From positions 11,629,348 to 11,693,347 of the forward strand of contig OZ026600.1 in assembly GCA_964020085.1 (NCBI GenBank): 64,000 nt of DNA. The letters are read 5' to 3'. This document shows positions 48,053 to 61,460 of the stretch, piece after piece. The position numbers were made by a program, and so were the translations under genes. A model generated the notes under the pieces. The model had not been told where the DNA came from, searched no databases, and worked only from the letters and a program-made list of their open reading frames with translations. This DNA is from Micromussa lordhowensis (taxonomy: Eukaryota; Cnidaria; Anthozoa; Scleractinia; Lobophylliidae). Numbering within the stretch: position 1 is the first letter of the stretch; every line of letters begins with the position of its first letter.

Positions 48053-50530
48053 ACCTTAATCGGCCATTTTCTGAGAATTTGCCAAGGGCGGACCAAGGGA
48101 AAATGCTCAAAAAAGTAGGCCGACTATAGGGGCTTCAAAAACACCCTGGCGCAAATTGCATCATCTTCTAATTGGTATGAGCTTGAAGTGCAATCATAGG
48201 ACAACATTTTGCTGCAAACCGCGGCTCCAAAAGTGCCCGTAGAGCCGAGTTATGACAAATTTGCCAAGGACACCTAAATCGGCCATTTTCTGAGATTTTG
48301 CCAAGGGGGGACCAAGGGAAAATGCTCAAAAAAGTAGGCCGACTATAGGGGCTTCAAAGACACTCTGGCGCAAATTGCATCATCTCGTAATTGGTATGCG
48401 CTTGAAGTGCAATCATAGGAGAACATTTTGCTGCAAACCGCGGCTCCAAAACTGCCCGTAGAGCCGAGTTATGACAAATTTGCCAAGGACACCTAAATCG
48501 GCCATTTTCTGAGATTTTGCCAAGTGGGGACCAAGGGAAAATGCTCAAAAAAGTAGGCCGACTATAGGGGCTTCATAAACAGCTTGGCGCAAATTGCATC
48601 ATCTCCTAATTGGTATGCGCTTGAAGTGCAATCATAGGAGAACATTTTGCTGCAAACCGCGGCTCCAAAAGTGCCCGTAGAGCCGAGTTATGACAAATTT
48701 GCCAAGGACACCTTAATCGGCCATTTTCTGAGAATTTGCCAAGGGCGGACCAAGGGAAAATGCTCAAAAAAGTAGGCCGACTATAGGGGCTTCAAAAACA
48801 CCCTGGCGCAAATTGCATCATCTTCTAATTGGTATGAGCTTGAAGTGCAATCATAGGACAACATTTTGCTGCAAACCGCGGCTCCAAAAGTGCCCGTAGA
48901 GCCGAGTTATGACAAATTTGCCAAGGACACCTAAATCGGCCATTTTCTGAGATTTTGCCAAGGGGGGACCAAGGGAAAATGCTCAAAAAAGTAGGCCGAC
49001 TATAGGGGCTTCAAAGACACTCTGGCGCAAATTGCATCATCTCGTAATTGGTATGCGCTTGAAGTGCAATCATAGGAGAACATTTTGCTGCAAACCGCGG
49101 CTCCAAAACTGCCCGTAGAGCCGAGTTATGACAAATTTGCCAAGGACACCTAAATCGGCCATTTTCTGAGATTTTGCCAAGTGGGGACCAAGGGAAAATG
49201 CTCAAAAAAGTAGGCCGACTATAGGGGCTTCATAAACAGCTTGGCGCAAATTGCATCATCTCCTAATTGGTATGCGCTTGAAGTGCAATCATAGGAGTAC
49301 ATTTTGCTGCAAACCGCGGCTCCAAAAGTGCCCGTAGAGCCGAGTTATGACAACTTTGCCAAGGACACCTAAATCGGCCATTTTCTGAGATTTTGCCAAG
49401 GGGGGACCAAGGGAAAATGCTCAAAAAAGTAGGCCGACTATAGGGGCTTCATAAACACCCTGGCGCAAATTACATCATCTCCTAATTTGTATGCGCTTGA
49501 AGTGCAATCATAGGAGAACATTTTGCTGCAAACCGCGGCTCCAAAAGTGCCCGTAGACCCGAGTTATGACAAATTTGCCAAGGACACCTAAATCGGCCAT
49601 TTTCTGAGATTTTCCCAACGGGGGACCAAGGGAAAATGCTCAAAAAAGTAGGCCGACTGTAGGGGCTTCAAAAACACCGTGGCGCAAATTCCATCATCTC
49701 CTAATTGGTATGCGCTTGAAGTGCAATCATAGGACAACATTTTGCTGCAAACCGCGGCTCCAAAAGTGCCCGTAGAGCCGAGTTATGACAAATTTGCCAA
49801 GGACACCTAAATCGGCCATTTTCTGAGATTTTGCCAAGGGGGGACCAAGGGAAAATGCCCAAAAAAGTAGGCCGACTATAGGGGCTTCATAAACACCCTG
49901 GCGCAAATTGCATCATCTCCTAATTGGTATGCGCTTGAAGTGCAATCATAGGAGAACATTTTGCTGCAAACCGCGGCTCCAAAAGTGCCCGTAGAGCCGA
50001 GTTATGACAAATTTTCCAAGGACACCTTAATCGGCCATTTTCTGAGAATTTGCCAAGGGCGGACCAAGGGAAAATGCTCAAAAAAGTAGGCCGACTGTAG
50101 GGGCTTAAAAAACACCCTAGCGCAAATTGCATCATCTTCTAATTGGTATGAGCTTAAAGTGCAATCATAGGACAACATTTTGCTGCAAACCGCGGCTCCA
50201 AAAGTGCCCGTAGAGCCGAGTTATGACAAATTTGCCAAGGACACCTAAATCGGCCATTTTCTGAGATTTTGCCAAGGGGAGACCAAGGGAAAATGCTCAA
50301 AAAAGTAGGCCGACTATAGGGGCTTCAAAAACACCTTTGCGCAAATTGCATCATCTCCTAATTGGTATGCGCTTGAAGTGCAATCATAGGAACACATTTT
50401 GCTGGAAACCGCGGCTCCAAAAGTGCCCATAGAGCCCAGTTATGACAACTTTGCCAAGGACACCTAAATCGGCCATTTTCTGAGATTTTGCCAAGGGGGG
50501 ACCAAGGGAAAATGCTCAAAAAAGTAGGCC
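48053..50530. repeat. HOR unit A3, partial (about 11 monomers)
   Basis: Matches 43893-46370 at displacement 4160. Differences include TTCAAAGACAC where A2 has TCCAAAGACAC (48352), CTGGCGC instead of CTGGTGC (49023), and GTAGACCCGAG near 49553. It stops near 50530, where the unit switches from GACTATAAGGGCTTCATAA to GACTATAGGGGCTTCAAAA, and the pattern of the next block begins. Confidence 0.9.
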
Positions 50531-53500
50531 GACTATAGGGGCTTCAAAAACACCTTTGCGCAAATTGCATCATCTCCTAATTGGTATGCGCTTGAAGTGC
50601 AATCATAGGACAACATTTTGCTGCAAACCGCGGCTCCAAAAGTGCCCGTAGAGCCCAGTTATGACAACTTTGCCAAGGACACCTAAATCGGCCATTTTCT
50701 GAGATTTTGCCAAGGGGGGACCAAGGGAAAATGCTCAAAAAAGTAGGCCGACTATAGGGGCTTCATAAACACCCTGGCGCAAATTGCATCATCTCCTAAT
50801 TGGTATGCGCTTGAAGTGCAATTATAGGAGTACATTTTGCTGCAAACCGCGGCTCCAAAAGTGCCCGTAGAGCCGAGTTATGACAACTTTGCCAAGGACA
50901 CCTAAATCGGCCATTTTCTGAGATTTTGCCAAGGGGGGACCAAGGGAAAATGCTCAAAAAAGTAGGCCGACTATAGGGGCTTCATAAACACCCTAGCGCA
51001 AATTACATCATCTCCTAATTTGTATGCGCTTGAAGTGCAATCATAGGAGAACATTTTGCTGCAAACCGCGGGTCCAAAAGTGCCCGTAGAGCCGAGTTAT
51101 GACAACTTTGCCAAGGACACCTAAATCGGCCATTTTCTGAGATTTTGCCAAGGGGGGACCAAGGGAAAATGCTCAAAAAAGTAGGCCGACTATAGGGGCT
51201 TCAAAAACACCTTTGCGCAAATTGCATCATCTCCTAATTGGTATGCGCTTGAAGTGCAATCATAGGAGAACATTTTGCTGCAAACCGCGGCTCCAAAAGT
51301 GCCCGTAGAGCCCAGTTATGACAACTTTGCCAAGGACACCTAAATCGGCCATTTTCTGAGATTTTGCCAAGGGGGGACCAAGGGAAAATGCTCAAAAAAG
51401 TAGGCCGACTATAGGGGCTTCATAAACACCCTGGCGCAAATTGCGTCATCTCCTAATTGGTATGCGCTTGAAGTGCAATTATAGGAGAACATTTTGCTGC
51501 AAACCGCGGCTCCAAAAGTGCCCATAGAGCCGAGTTATGACAAATTTGCCAAGGACACCTTAATCGGCCATTTTCTGAGAATTTGCCAAGTGGGGACCAA
51601 GGAAAAATGCTCAAAAAAGTAGGCCGACTATAGGGGCTTCATAAACACCCTGGCGCAAATTGCATCATCTCCTAATTGGTATGCGCTTGAAGTGCAATTA
51701 TAGGAGTACATTTTGCTGCAAACCGCGGCTCCAAAAGTGCCTGTAGAGCCGAGTTATGACAACTTTGCCAAGGACACCTAAATCGGCCATTTTCTGAGAT
51801 TTTGCCAAGGGGGGACCAAGGGAAAATGCTCAAAAAAGTAGGCCGACTATAGGGGCTTCATAAACACCCTGGCGCAAATTACATCATCTCCTAATTTGTA
51901 TGCGCTTGAAGTGCAATCATAGGAGAACATTTTGCTGCAAACCGCGGGTCCAAAAGTGCCCGTAGAGCCGAGTTATGACAAATTTGCCAAGGACACCTAA
52001 ATCGGCCATTTTCTGAGATTTTGCCAAGGGGGGGACCAAGGGAAAATGCTCAAAAAAGTAGGCCGACTATAGGGGCTTCAAAAACACCCTTGCGCAAATT
52101 GCATCATCTCTTAATTGGTCTGCGCTTGAAGTGCAATCATAGGAGAACATTTTGCTACAAACCGCGGCTCCAAAGGTGCCCGTAGAGCCGAGTTATGACA
52201 AATTTGCCAAGGACACCTAAATCGGCCATTTTCTGAGATTTTGCCAAGTGGGGACCAAGGGAAAATGCTCAAAAAAGTAGGCCGACTATAGGGGCTTCAT
52301 AAACACCCTGGCGCAAATTGCATCATCTCCTAATTGGTATGCGCTTGAAGTGCAATCATAGGAGTACATTTTGCTGCAAACCGCGGCTCCAAAAGTGCCC
52401 GTAGAGCCGAGTTATGACAACTTTGCCAAGGACACCTAAATCGGCCATTTTCTGAGATTTTGCCAAGGGGGGACCAAGGGAAAATGCTCAAAAAAGTAGG
52501 CCGACTATAGGGGCTTCATAAACACCCTGGCGAAAATTACATCATCTCCTAATTTGTATGCGCTTGAAGTGCAATCATAGGAGAACATTTTGCTGCAAAC
52601 CGCGGGTCCAAAAGTGCCCGTAGAGCCGAGTTATGACAAATTTGCCAAGGACACCTAAATCGGCAATTTTCTGAGATTTTGCCAAGGGGGGACCAAGGGA
52701 AAATGCTCAAAAAAGTAGGCCGACTGTAGGGGCTTCAAAAACACCCTGGCACAATTTGCATCATCTTCTAATTGGTATGAGCTTGAAGTGCAATCATAGG
52801 ACAACATTTTGCTGCAAACCGCGGCTCCAAAAGTGCCCGTAGAGCCGAGTTATGACAACTTTGCCAAGGACACCTAAATCGGCCATTTTCTGAGATTTTG
52901 CCAAGGGGGGACCAAGGGAAAATGCTCAAAAAAGTAGGCCGACTATAAGGGCTTCATAAACACCCTGGCGCAAATTGCATCATCTCCTAATTGGTATGCG
53001 CTTGAAGTGCAATTATAGGAGAACATTTTGCTGCAAACCGCGGCTCCAAAAGTGCCCATAGAGCCGAGTTATGACAAATTTGCCAAGGACACCTTAATCG
53101 GCCATTTTCTGAGAATTTGCCAAGTGGGGACCAAGGGAAAATGCTCAAAAAAGTAGGCCGACTGTAGGGGCTCCAAAAACACCCTGGCACAATTTGCATC
53201 ATCTTCTAATTGGTATGAGCTTGAAGTGCAATCATAGGACAACATTTTGCTGCAAACCGCGGCTCCAAAAGTGCCCGTAGAGCCGAGTTATGACAAATTT
53301 GCCAAGGACACCTAAATCGGCCATTTTCTGAGATTTTGCCAAGGGGGGACCAAGGGAAAATGCTCAAAAAAGTAGGCCGACTATAGGGGCTTCAAAAACA
53401 CCCTGGCGCAAATTGCATCATCTCCTAATTGGTATGCGCTTGAAGTGCAATCATAGGAGAACATTTTGCTGCAAACCGCGGCTCCAAAACTGCCCGTAGA

Positions 53501-56020
53501 GCCGAGTTATGAAAATTTGCCAAGGACACCTAAATCGGCCATTTTCTGAGATTTTGCCAAGTGGGGACCAAGGGAAAATGCTCAAAAAAGTAGGCCGACT
53601 ATAGGGGCTTCATAAACACCTTGGCGCAAATTGCATCATCTCCTAATTGGTATGCGCTTGAAGTGCAATCATAGGAGTACATTTTGCTGCAAACCGCGGG
53701 TCCAAAAGTGCCCGTAGAGCCGAGTTATGACAACTTTGCCAAGGACACCTAAATCGGCCATTTTCTGAGATTTTGCCAAGGGGGGACCAAGGGAAAATGC
53801 TCAAAAAAGTAGGCCGACTATAGGGGCTTCAAAAACACCTTTGCGCAAATTGCATCATCTCCTAATTGGTATGCGCTTGAAGTGCAATCATAGGACAACA
53901 TTTTGCTGCAAACCGCGGCTCCAAAAGTGCCCGTAGAGCCCAGTTATGACAACTTTGCCAAGGACACCTAAATCGGCCATTTTCTGAGATTTTGCCAAAG
54001 GGGGACCAAGGGAAAATGCTCAAAAAAGTAGGCCGACTATAGGGGCTTCATAAACACCCTGGCGCAAATTGCATCATCTCCTAATTGGTATGCGCTTGAA
54101 GTGCAATTATAGGAGTACATTTTGCTGCAAACCGCGGCTCCAAAAGTGCCCGTAGAGCCGAGTTATGACAACTTTGCCAAGGACACCTAAATCGGCCATT
54201 TTCTGAGATTTTGCCAAGGGGGGACCAAGGGAAAATGCTCAAAAAAGTAGGCCGACTATAGGGGCTTTATAAACACCCTAGCGCAAATTACATCATCTCC
54301 TAATTTGTATGCGCTTGAAGTGCAATCATAGGAGAACATTTTGCTGCAAACCGCGGGTCCAAAAGTGCCCGTAGAGCCGAGTTATGACAACTTTGCCAAG
54401 GACACCTAAATCGGCCATTTTCTGAGATTTTGCCAAGGGGGGACCAAGGGAAAATGCTCAAAAAAGTAGGCCGACTATAGGGGCTTCAAAAACACCTTTG
54501 CGCAAATTGCATCATCTCCTAATTGGTATGCGCTTGAAGTGCAATCATAGGACAACATTTTGCTGCAAACCGCGGCTCCAAAAGTGCCCGTAGAGCCCAG
54601 TTATGACAACTTTGCCAAGGACACCTAAATCGGCCATTTTCTGAGATTTTGCCAAGGGGGGACCAAGGGAAAATGCTCAAAAAAGTAGGCCGACTATAGG
54701 GGCTTCATAAACACCCTGGCGCAAATTGCGTCATCTCCTAATTGGTATGCGCTTGAAGTGCAATTATAGGAGAACATTTTGCTGCAAACCGCGGCTCCAA
54801 AAGTGCCCATAGAGCCGAGTTATGACAAATTTGCCAAGGACACCTTAATCGGCCATTTTCTGAGAATTTGCCAAGTGGGGACCAAGGAAAAATGCTCAAA
54901 AAAGTAGGCCGACTATAGGGGCTTCATAAACACCCTGGCGCAAATTGCATCATCTCCTAATTGGTATGCGCTTGAAGTGCAATTATAGGAGTACATTTTG
55001 CTGCAAACCGCGGCTCCAAAAGTGCCTGTAGAGCCGAGTTATGACAACTTTGCCAAGGACACCTAAATCGGCCATTTTCTGAGATTTTGCCAAGGGGGGA
55101 CCAAGGGAAAATGCTCAAAAAAGTAGGCCGACTATAGGGGCTTCATAAACACCCTGGCGCAAATTACATCATCTCCTAATTTGTATGCGCTTGAAGTGCA
55201 ATCATAGGAGAACATTTTGCTGCAAACTTCGGGTCCAAAAGTGCCCGTAGAGCCGAGTTATGACAAATTTGCCAAGGACACCTAAATCGGCCATTTTCTG
55301 AGATTTTGCCAAGGGGGGGACCAAGGGAAAATGCTCAAAAAAGTAGGCCGACTATAGGGGCTTCAAAAACACCCTTGCGCAAATTGCATCATCTCTTAAT
55401 TGGTCTGCGCTTGAAGTGCAATCATAGGAGAACATTTTGCTACAAACCGCGGCTCCAAAGGTGCCCGTAGAGCCGAGTTATGACAAATTTGCCAAGGACA
55501 CCTAAATCGGCCATTTTCTGAGATTTTGCCAAGTGGGGACCAAGGGAAAATGCTCAAAAAAGTAGGCCGACTATAGGGGCTTCATAAACACCCTGGCGCA
55601 AATTGCATCATCTCCTAATTGGTATGCGCTTGAAGTGCAATCATAGGAGTACATTTTGCTGCAAACCGCGGCTCCAAAAGTGCCCGTAGAGCCGAGTTAT
55701 GACAACTTTGCCAAGGACACCTAAATCGGCCATTTTCTGAGATTTTGCCAAGGGGGGACCAAGGGAAAATGCTCAAAAAAGTAGGCCGACTATAGGGGCT
55801 TCATAAACACCCTGGCGAAAATTACATCATCTCCTAATTTGTATGCGCTTGAAGTGCAATCATAGGAGAACATTTTGCTGCAAACCGCGGGTCCAAAAGT
55901 GCCCGTAGAGCCGAGTTATGACAAATTTGCCAAGGACACCTAAATCGGCAATTTTCTGAGATTTTGCCAAGGGGGGACCAAGGGAAAATGCTCAAAAAAG
56001 TAGGCCGACTGTAGGGGCTT
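50531..56020. repeat. 3285-bp (15-monomer) repeat block
   Basis: Sequence at about 51100-52730 recurs at 54385-56015, displaced by 3285. Landmarks are AAATTGCGTCATC (51438 and 54723), GTGCCTGTAGAGC (51735 and 55020), the seven-G run GCCAAGGGGGGGACC (52023 and 55308), GCTACAAACC (52154 and 55439), CTGGCGAAAATTAC and CGGCAATTTTCTG. The block start (50531-51090) matches 47246-47805 at the same displacement. The seven-G run adds one base to its monomer. Confidence 0.87.
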
Positions 56021-58660
56021 CAAAAACACCCTGGCGCAAATTCCATCATCTCCTAATTGGTATGCGCTTGAAGTGCAATCATAGGACAACATTTTGCTGC
56101 AAACCGCGGCTCCAAAAGTGCCCGTAGAGCCGAGTTATGACAAATTTGCCAAGGACACCTAAATCGGCCATTTTCTGAGATTTTGCCAAGGGGGGACCAA
56201 GGGAAAATGCCCAAAAAAGTAGGCCGACTATAGGGGCTTCATAAACACCCTGGCGCAAATTGCATCATCTCCTAATTGGTATGCGCTTGAAGTGCAATCA
56301 TAGGAACACATTTTGCTGGAAACCGCGGCTCCAAAAGTGCCCATAGAGCCCAGTTATGACAACTTTGCCAAGGACACCTAAATCGGCCATTTTCTGAGAT
56401 TTTGCCAAGGGGGGACCAAGGGAAAATGCTCAAAAAAGTAGGCCGACTATAGGGGCTTCAAAAACACCCTGGCGCAAATTGCATCATTTCCTAATTGGTA
56501 TGCGCTTGAAGTGCAATCATAGGAGAACATTTTGCTGCAAACCGCGGCTCCAAAAGTGCCCGTAGAGCCGAGTTATGACAACTTTGCCAAGGACACCTAA
56601 ATCGGCCATTTTCTGAGATTTTGCCAAGGGGAGACCAAGGGAAAATGCTCAAAAAAGTAGGCCGACTATAGGGGCTCCAAAAACACCTTTGCGCAAATTG
56701 CATTATCTCCTAATTGGTATGCGCTTGAAGTGCAATCATAGGAACACATTTTGCTGGAAACCGCGGCTCCAAAAGTGCCCATAGAGCCCAGTTATGACAA
56801 CTTTGCCAAGGACACCTAAATCGGCCATTTTCTGAGATTTTGCCAAGGGGGGACCAAGGGAAAATGCTCAAAAAAGTAGGCAGACTATAAGGGCTTCATA
56901 AACACCCTGGCGCAAATTGCATCATCTCCTAATTGGTATGCGCTTGAAGTGCAATTATAGGAGAACATTTTGCTGCAAACCGCGGCTCCAAAAGTGCCCA
57001 TAGAGCCGAGTTATGACAAATTTGCCAAGGACACCTTAATCGGCCATTTTCTGAGAATTTCCCAAGTGGGGACCAAGGGAAAATGCTCAAAAAAGTAGGC
57101 CGACTGTAGGGGCTTCAAAAACACCCTGGCACAATTTGCATCATCTTCTAATTGGTATGAGCTTGAAGTGCAATCATAGGACAACATTTTGCTGCAAACC
57201 GCGGCTCCAAAAGTGCCCGTAGAGCCGAGTTATGACAAATTTGCCAAGGACACCTAAATCGGCCATTTTCTGAGATTTTGCCAAGGGGGGACCAAGGGAA
57301 AATGCTCAAAAAAGTAGGCCGACTATAGGGGCTTCAAAAACACCCTGGCGCAAATTGCATCATCTCCTAATTGGTATGCGCTTGAAGTGCAATCATAGGA
57401 GAACATTTTGCTGCAAACCGCGGCTCCAAAACTGCCCGTAGAGCCGAGTTATGAAAATTTGCCAAGGACACCTAAATCGGCCATTTTCTGAGATTTTGCC
57501 AAGTGGGGACCAAGGGAAAATGTTCAAAAAAGTAGGCCGACTATAGGGGCTTCATAAACACCTTGGCGCAAATTGCATCATCTCCTAATTGGTATGCGCT
57601 TGAAGTGCAATCATAGGAGTACATTTTGCTGCAAACCGCGGGTCCAAAAGTGCCCGTAGAGCCGAGTTATGACAACTTTGCCAAGGACACCTAAATCGGC
57701 CATTTTCTGAGATTTTGCCAAGGGGGGACCAAGGGAAAATGCTCAAAAAAGTAGGCCGACTATAGGGGCTTCAAAAACACCTTTGCGCAAATTGCATCAT
57801 CTCCTAATTGGTATGCGCTTGAAGTGCAATCATAGGACAACATTTTGCTGCAAACCGCGGCTCCAAAAGTGCCCGTAGAGCCCAGTTATGACAACTTTGC
57901 CAAGGACACCTAAATCGGCCATTTTCTGAGATTTTGCCAAGGGGGGACCAAGGGAAAATGCTCAAAAAAGTAGGCCGACTATAGGGGCTTCATAAACACC
58001 CTGGCGCAAATTGCATCATCTCCTAATTGGTATGCGCTTGAAGTGCAATTATAGGAGTACATTTTGCTGCAAACCGCGGCTCCAAAAGTGCCCGTAGAGC
58101 CGAGTTATGACAACTTTGCCAAGGACACCTAAATCGGCCATTTTCTGAGATTTTGCCAAGGGGGGACCAAGGGAAAATGCTCGAAAAAGTAGGCCGACTA
58201 TAGGGGCATAATAAACACCCTAGCGCAAATTACATCATCTCCTAATTTGTATGCGCTTGAAGTGCAATCATAGGAGAACATTTTGCTGCAAACCGCGGGT
58301 CCAAAAGTGCCCGTAGAGCCGAGTTATGACAACTTTGCCAAGGACACCTAAATCGGCCATTTTCTGAGATTTTGCCAAGGGGGGACCAAGGGAAAATGCT
58401 CAAAAAAGTAGGCCGACTATAGGGGCTTCAAAAACACCTTTGCGCAAATTGCATCATCTCCTAATTGGTATGCGCTTGAAGTGCAATCATAGGACAACAT
58501 TTTGCTGCAAACCGCGGCTCCAAAAGTGCCCGTAGAGCCCAGTTATGACAACTTTGCCAAGGACACCTAAATCGGCCATTTTCTGAGATTTTGCCAAGGG
58601 GGGACCAAGGGAAAATGCTCAAAAAAGTAGGCCGACTATAGGGGCTTCATAAACACCCTG
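52870..58660. repeat. 3942-bp (18-monomer) repeat
   Basis: Sequence at about 52870-54720 recurs at about 56812-58660, displaced by 3942 (18 x 219). Landmarks are GACTATAAGGGC (52941 and 56883), the one-base loss TTATGAAAATTTGCC (53507 and 57449), and a private run of changes at the same site (GGGGCTTTATAAAC near 54261; GGGGCATAATAAAC near 58203). After 58660 the displacement drops to 3723 (17 monomers), because the monomer at about 54711-54929 has no counterpart. Confidence 0.85.
54711..54929. repeat. Monomer missing from the next HOR copy
   Basis: This span (ends approximate) carries TTGCGTCATC, GTGCCCATAGAGCC, TTAAT/GAATTT, GTGGGGACC and AAGGAAAAATGC. In the downstream copy near 58660 the sequence passes directly from the preceding state to the next monomer, so the period shrinks from 18 to 17. 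The simplest reading is loss of one monomer by unequal exchange. Gain here is less likely because the same monomer exists at 51426-51644. Confidence 0.78.
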
Positions 58661-58869
58661 GCGCAAATTGCATCATCTCTTAATTGGTATGCGCTTGAAG
58701 TGCAATTATAGGAGTACATTTTGCTGCAAACCGCGGCTCCAAAAGTGCCTGTAGAGCCGAGTTATGACAACTTTGCCAAGGACACCTAAATCGGCCATTT
58801 TCTGAGATTTTGCCAAGGGGGGACCAAGGGAAAATGCTCAAAAAAGTAGGCCGACTATAGGGGCTTCAT

Positions 58870-61460
58870 AAACACCCTGGCGCAAATTACATCATCTCCT
58901 AATTTGTATGCGCTTGAAGTGCAATCATAGGAGAACATTTTGCTGCAAACTTCGGGTCCAAAAGTGCCCGTAGAGCCGAGTTATGACAAATTTGCCAAGG
59001 ACACCTAAATCGGCCATTTTCTGAGATTTTGCCAAGGGGGGGACCAAGGGAAAATGCTCAAAAAAGTAGGCCGACTATAGGGGCTTCAAAAACACCCTTG
59101 CGCAAATTGCATCATCTCTTAATTGGTCTGCGCTTGAAGTGCAATCATAGGAGAACATTTTGCTACAAACCGCGGCTCCAAAGGTGCCCGTAGAGCCGAG
59201 TTATGACAAATTTGCCAAGGACACCTAAATCGGCCATTTTCTGAGATTTTGCCAAGTGGGGACCAAGGGAAAATGCTCAAAAAAGTAGGCCGACTATAGG
59301 GGCTTCATTAACACCCTGGCGCAAATTGCATCATCTCCTAATTGGTATGCGCTTGAAGTGCAATCATAGGAGTACATTTTGCTGCAAACCGCGGCTCCAA
59401 AAGTGCCCGTAGAGCCGAGTTATGACAACTTTGCCAAGGACACCTAAATCGGCCATTTTCTGAGATTTTGCCAAGGGGGGACCAAGGGAAAATGCTCAAA
59501 AAAGTAGGCCGACTATAGGGGCTTCATAAACACGCTGGCGAAAATTACATCATCTCCTAATTTGTATGCGCTTGAAGTGCAATCATAGGAGAACATTTTG
59601 CTGCAAACCGCGGCTCCAAAAGTGCCCGTAGAGCCGAGTTATGACAAATTTGCCAAGGACACCTAAATCGGCAATTTTCTGAGATTTTGCCAAGGGGGGA
59701 CCAAGGGAAAATGCTCAAAAAAGTAGGCCGACTGTAGGGGCTTCAAAAACACCCTGGCGCAAATTCCATCATCTCCTAATTGGTATGCGCTTGAAGTGCA
59801 ATCATAGGACAACATTTTGCTGCAAACCGCGGCTCCAAAAGTGCCCGTAGAGCCGAGTTATGACAAATTTGCCAAGGACACCTAAATCGGCCATTTTCTG
59901 AGATTTTGCCAAGGGGGACCAAGGAAAAATGCCCAAAAAAGTAGGCCGACTATAGGGGCTTCATAAACACCCTGGCGCAAATTGCATCATCTCCTAATTG
60001 GTATGCGCTTGAAGTGCAATCATAGGAGAACATTTTGCTGCAAACCGCGGCTCCAAACGTGCCCGTAGAGCCGAGTTATGACAAATTTGCCAAGGACACC
60101 TTAATCGGCCATTTTCTGAGAATTTGCCAAGGGCGGACCAAGGGAAAATGCTCAAAAAAGTAGGCCGACTATAGGGGCTTCATAAACACCCTGGCGCAAA
60201 TTACATCATCTCCTAATTTGTATGCGCTTGAAGTGCAATCATAGGAGAACATTTTGCTGCAAACTTCGGGTCCAAAAGTGCCCGTAGAGCCGAGTTATGA
60301 CAAATTTGCCAAGGACACCTAAATCGGCCATTTTCTGAGATTTTGCCAAGGGGGGGACCAAGGGAAAATGCTCAAAAAAGTAGGCCGACTATAGGGGCTT
60401 CAAAAACACCCTTGCGCAAATTGCATCATCTCTTAATTGGTCTGCGCTTGAAGTGCAATCATAGGAGAACATTTTGCTACAAACCGCGGCTCCAAAGGTG
60501 CCCGTAGAGCCGAGTTATGACAAATTTGCCAAGGACACCTAAATCGGCCATTTTCTGAGATTTTGCCAAGTGGGGACCAAGGGAAAATGCTCAAAAAAGT
60601 AGGCCGACTATAGGGGCTTCATTAACACCCTGGCGCAAATTGCATCATCTCCTAATTGGTATGCGCTTGAAGTGCAATCATAGGAGTACATTTTGCTGCA
60701 AACCGCGGCTCCAAAAGTTCCCGTAGAGCCGAGTTATGACAACTTTGCCAAGGACACCTAAATCGGCCATTTTCTGAGATTTTGCCAAGGGGGGACCAAG
60801 GGAAAATGCTCAAAAAAGTAGGCCGACTATAGGGGCTTCATAAACACGCTGGCGAAAATTACATCATCTCCTAATTTGTATGCGCTTGAAGTGCAATCAT
60901 AGGAGAACATTTTGCTGCAAACCGCGGGTCCAAAAGTGCCCGTAGAGCCGAGTTATGACAAATTTGCCAAGGACACCTAAATCGGCAATTTTCTGAGATT
61001 TTGCCAAGGGGGGACCAAGGGAAAATGCTCAAAAAAGTAGGCCGACTGTAGGGGCTTCAAAAACACCCTGGCGCAAATTCCATCATCTCCTAATTGGTAT
61101 GCGCTTGAAGTGCAATCATAGGACAACATTTTGCTGCAAACCGCGGCTCCAAAAGTGCCCGTAGAGCCGAGTTATGACAAATTTGCCAAGGACACCTAAA
61201 TCGGCCATTTTCTGAGATTTTGCCAAGGGGGGACCAAGGAAAAATGCCCAAAAAAGTAGGCCGACTATAGGGGCTTCATAAACACCCTGGCGCAAATTGC
61301 ATCATCTCCTAATTGGTATGCGCTTGAAGTGCAATCATAGGAGAACATTTTGCTGCAAACCGCGGCTCCAAACGTGCCCGTAGAGCCGAGTTATGACAAA
61401 TTTGCCAAGGACACCTTAATCGGCCATTTTCTGAGAATTTGCCAAGGGCGGACCAAGGGA
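58870..61460. repeat. 1314-bp (6-monomer) tandem duplication
   Basis: Bases about 58870-60140 recur at about 60184-61455. Shared rare states are AAACTTCGGGTCC (58948 and 60262), the seven-G run, GCTACAAACC (59162 and 60476), GGCTTCATTAACACC, ACACGCTGGCGAAAATT (59530 and 60844), CGGCAATTTTCTG, AAGGAAAAATGCCC and AACGTGCCC. Copy 1 has a five-G run at about 59911 where copy 2 has six, so the displacement becomes 1315 after it. Copy 2 has AAAGTTCCCGTAG near 60715. Confidence 0.9.

Noticed and set aside
55226..55242. CTTCGGGTCC tested as part of a CENP-B box
   Set aside because: The consensus needs TTCG, then A and CGGG at fixed spacing. Only TTCG fits, and this state occurs in just three monomers (55.2, 58.9 and 60.3 kb).
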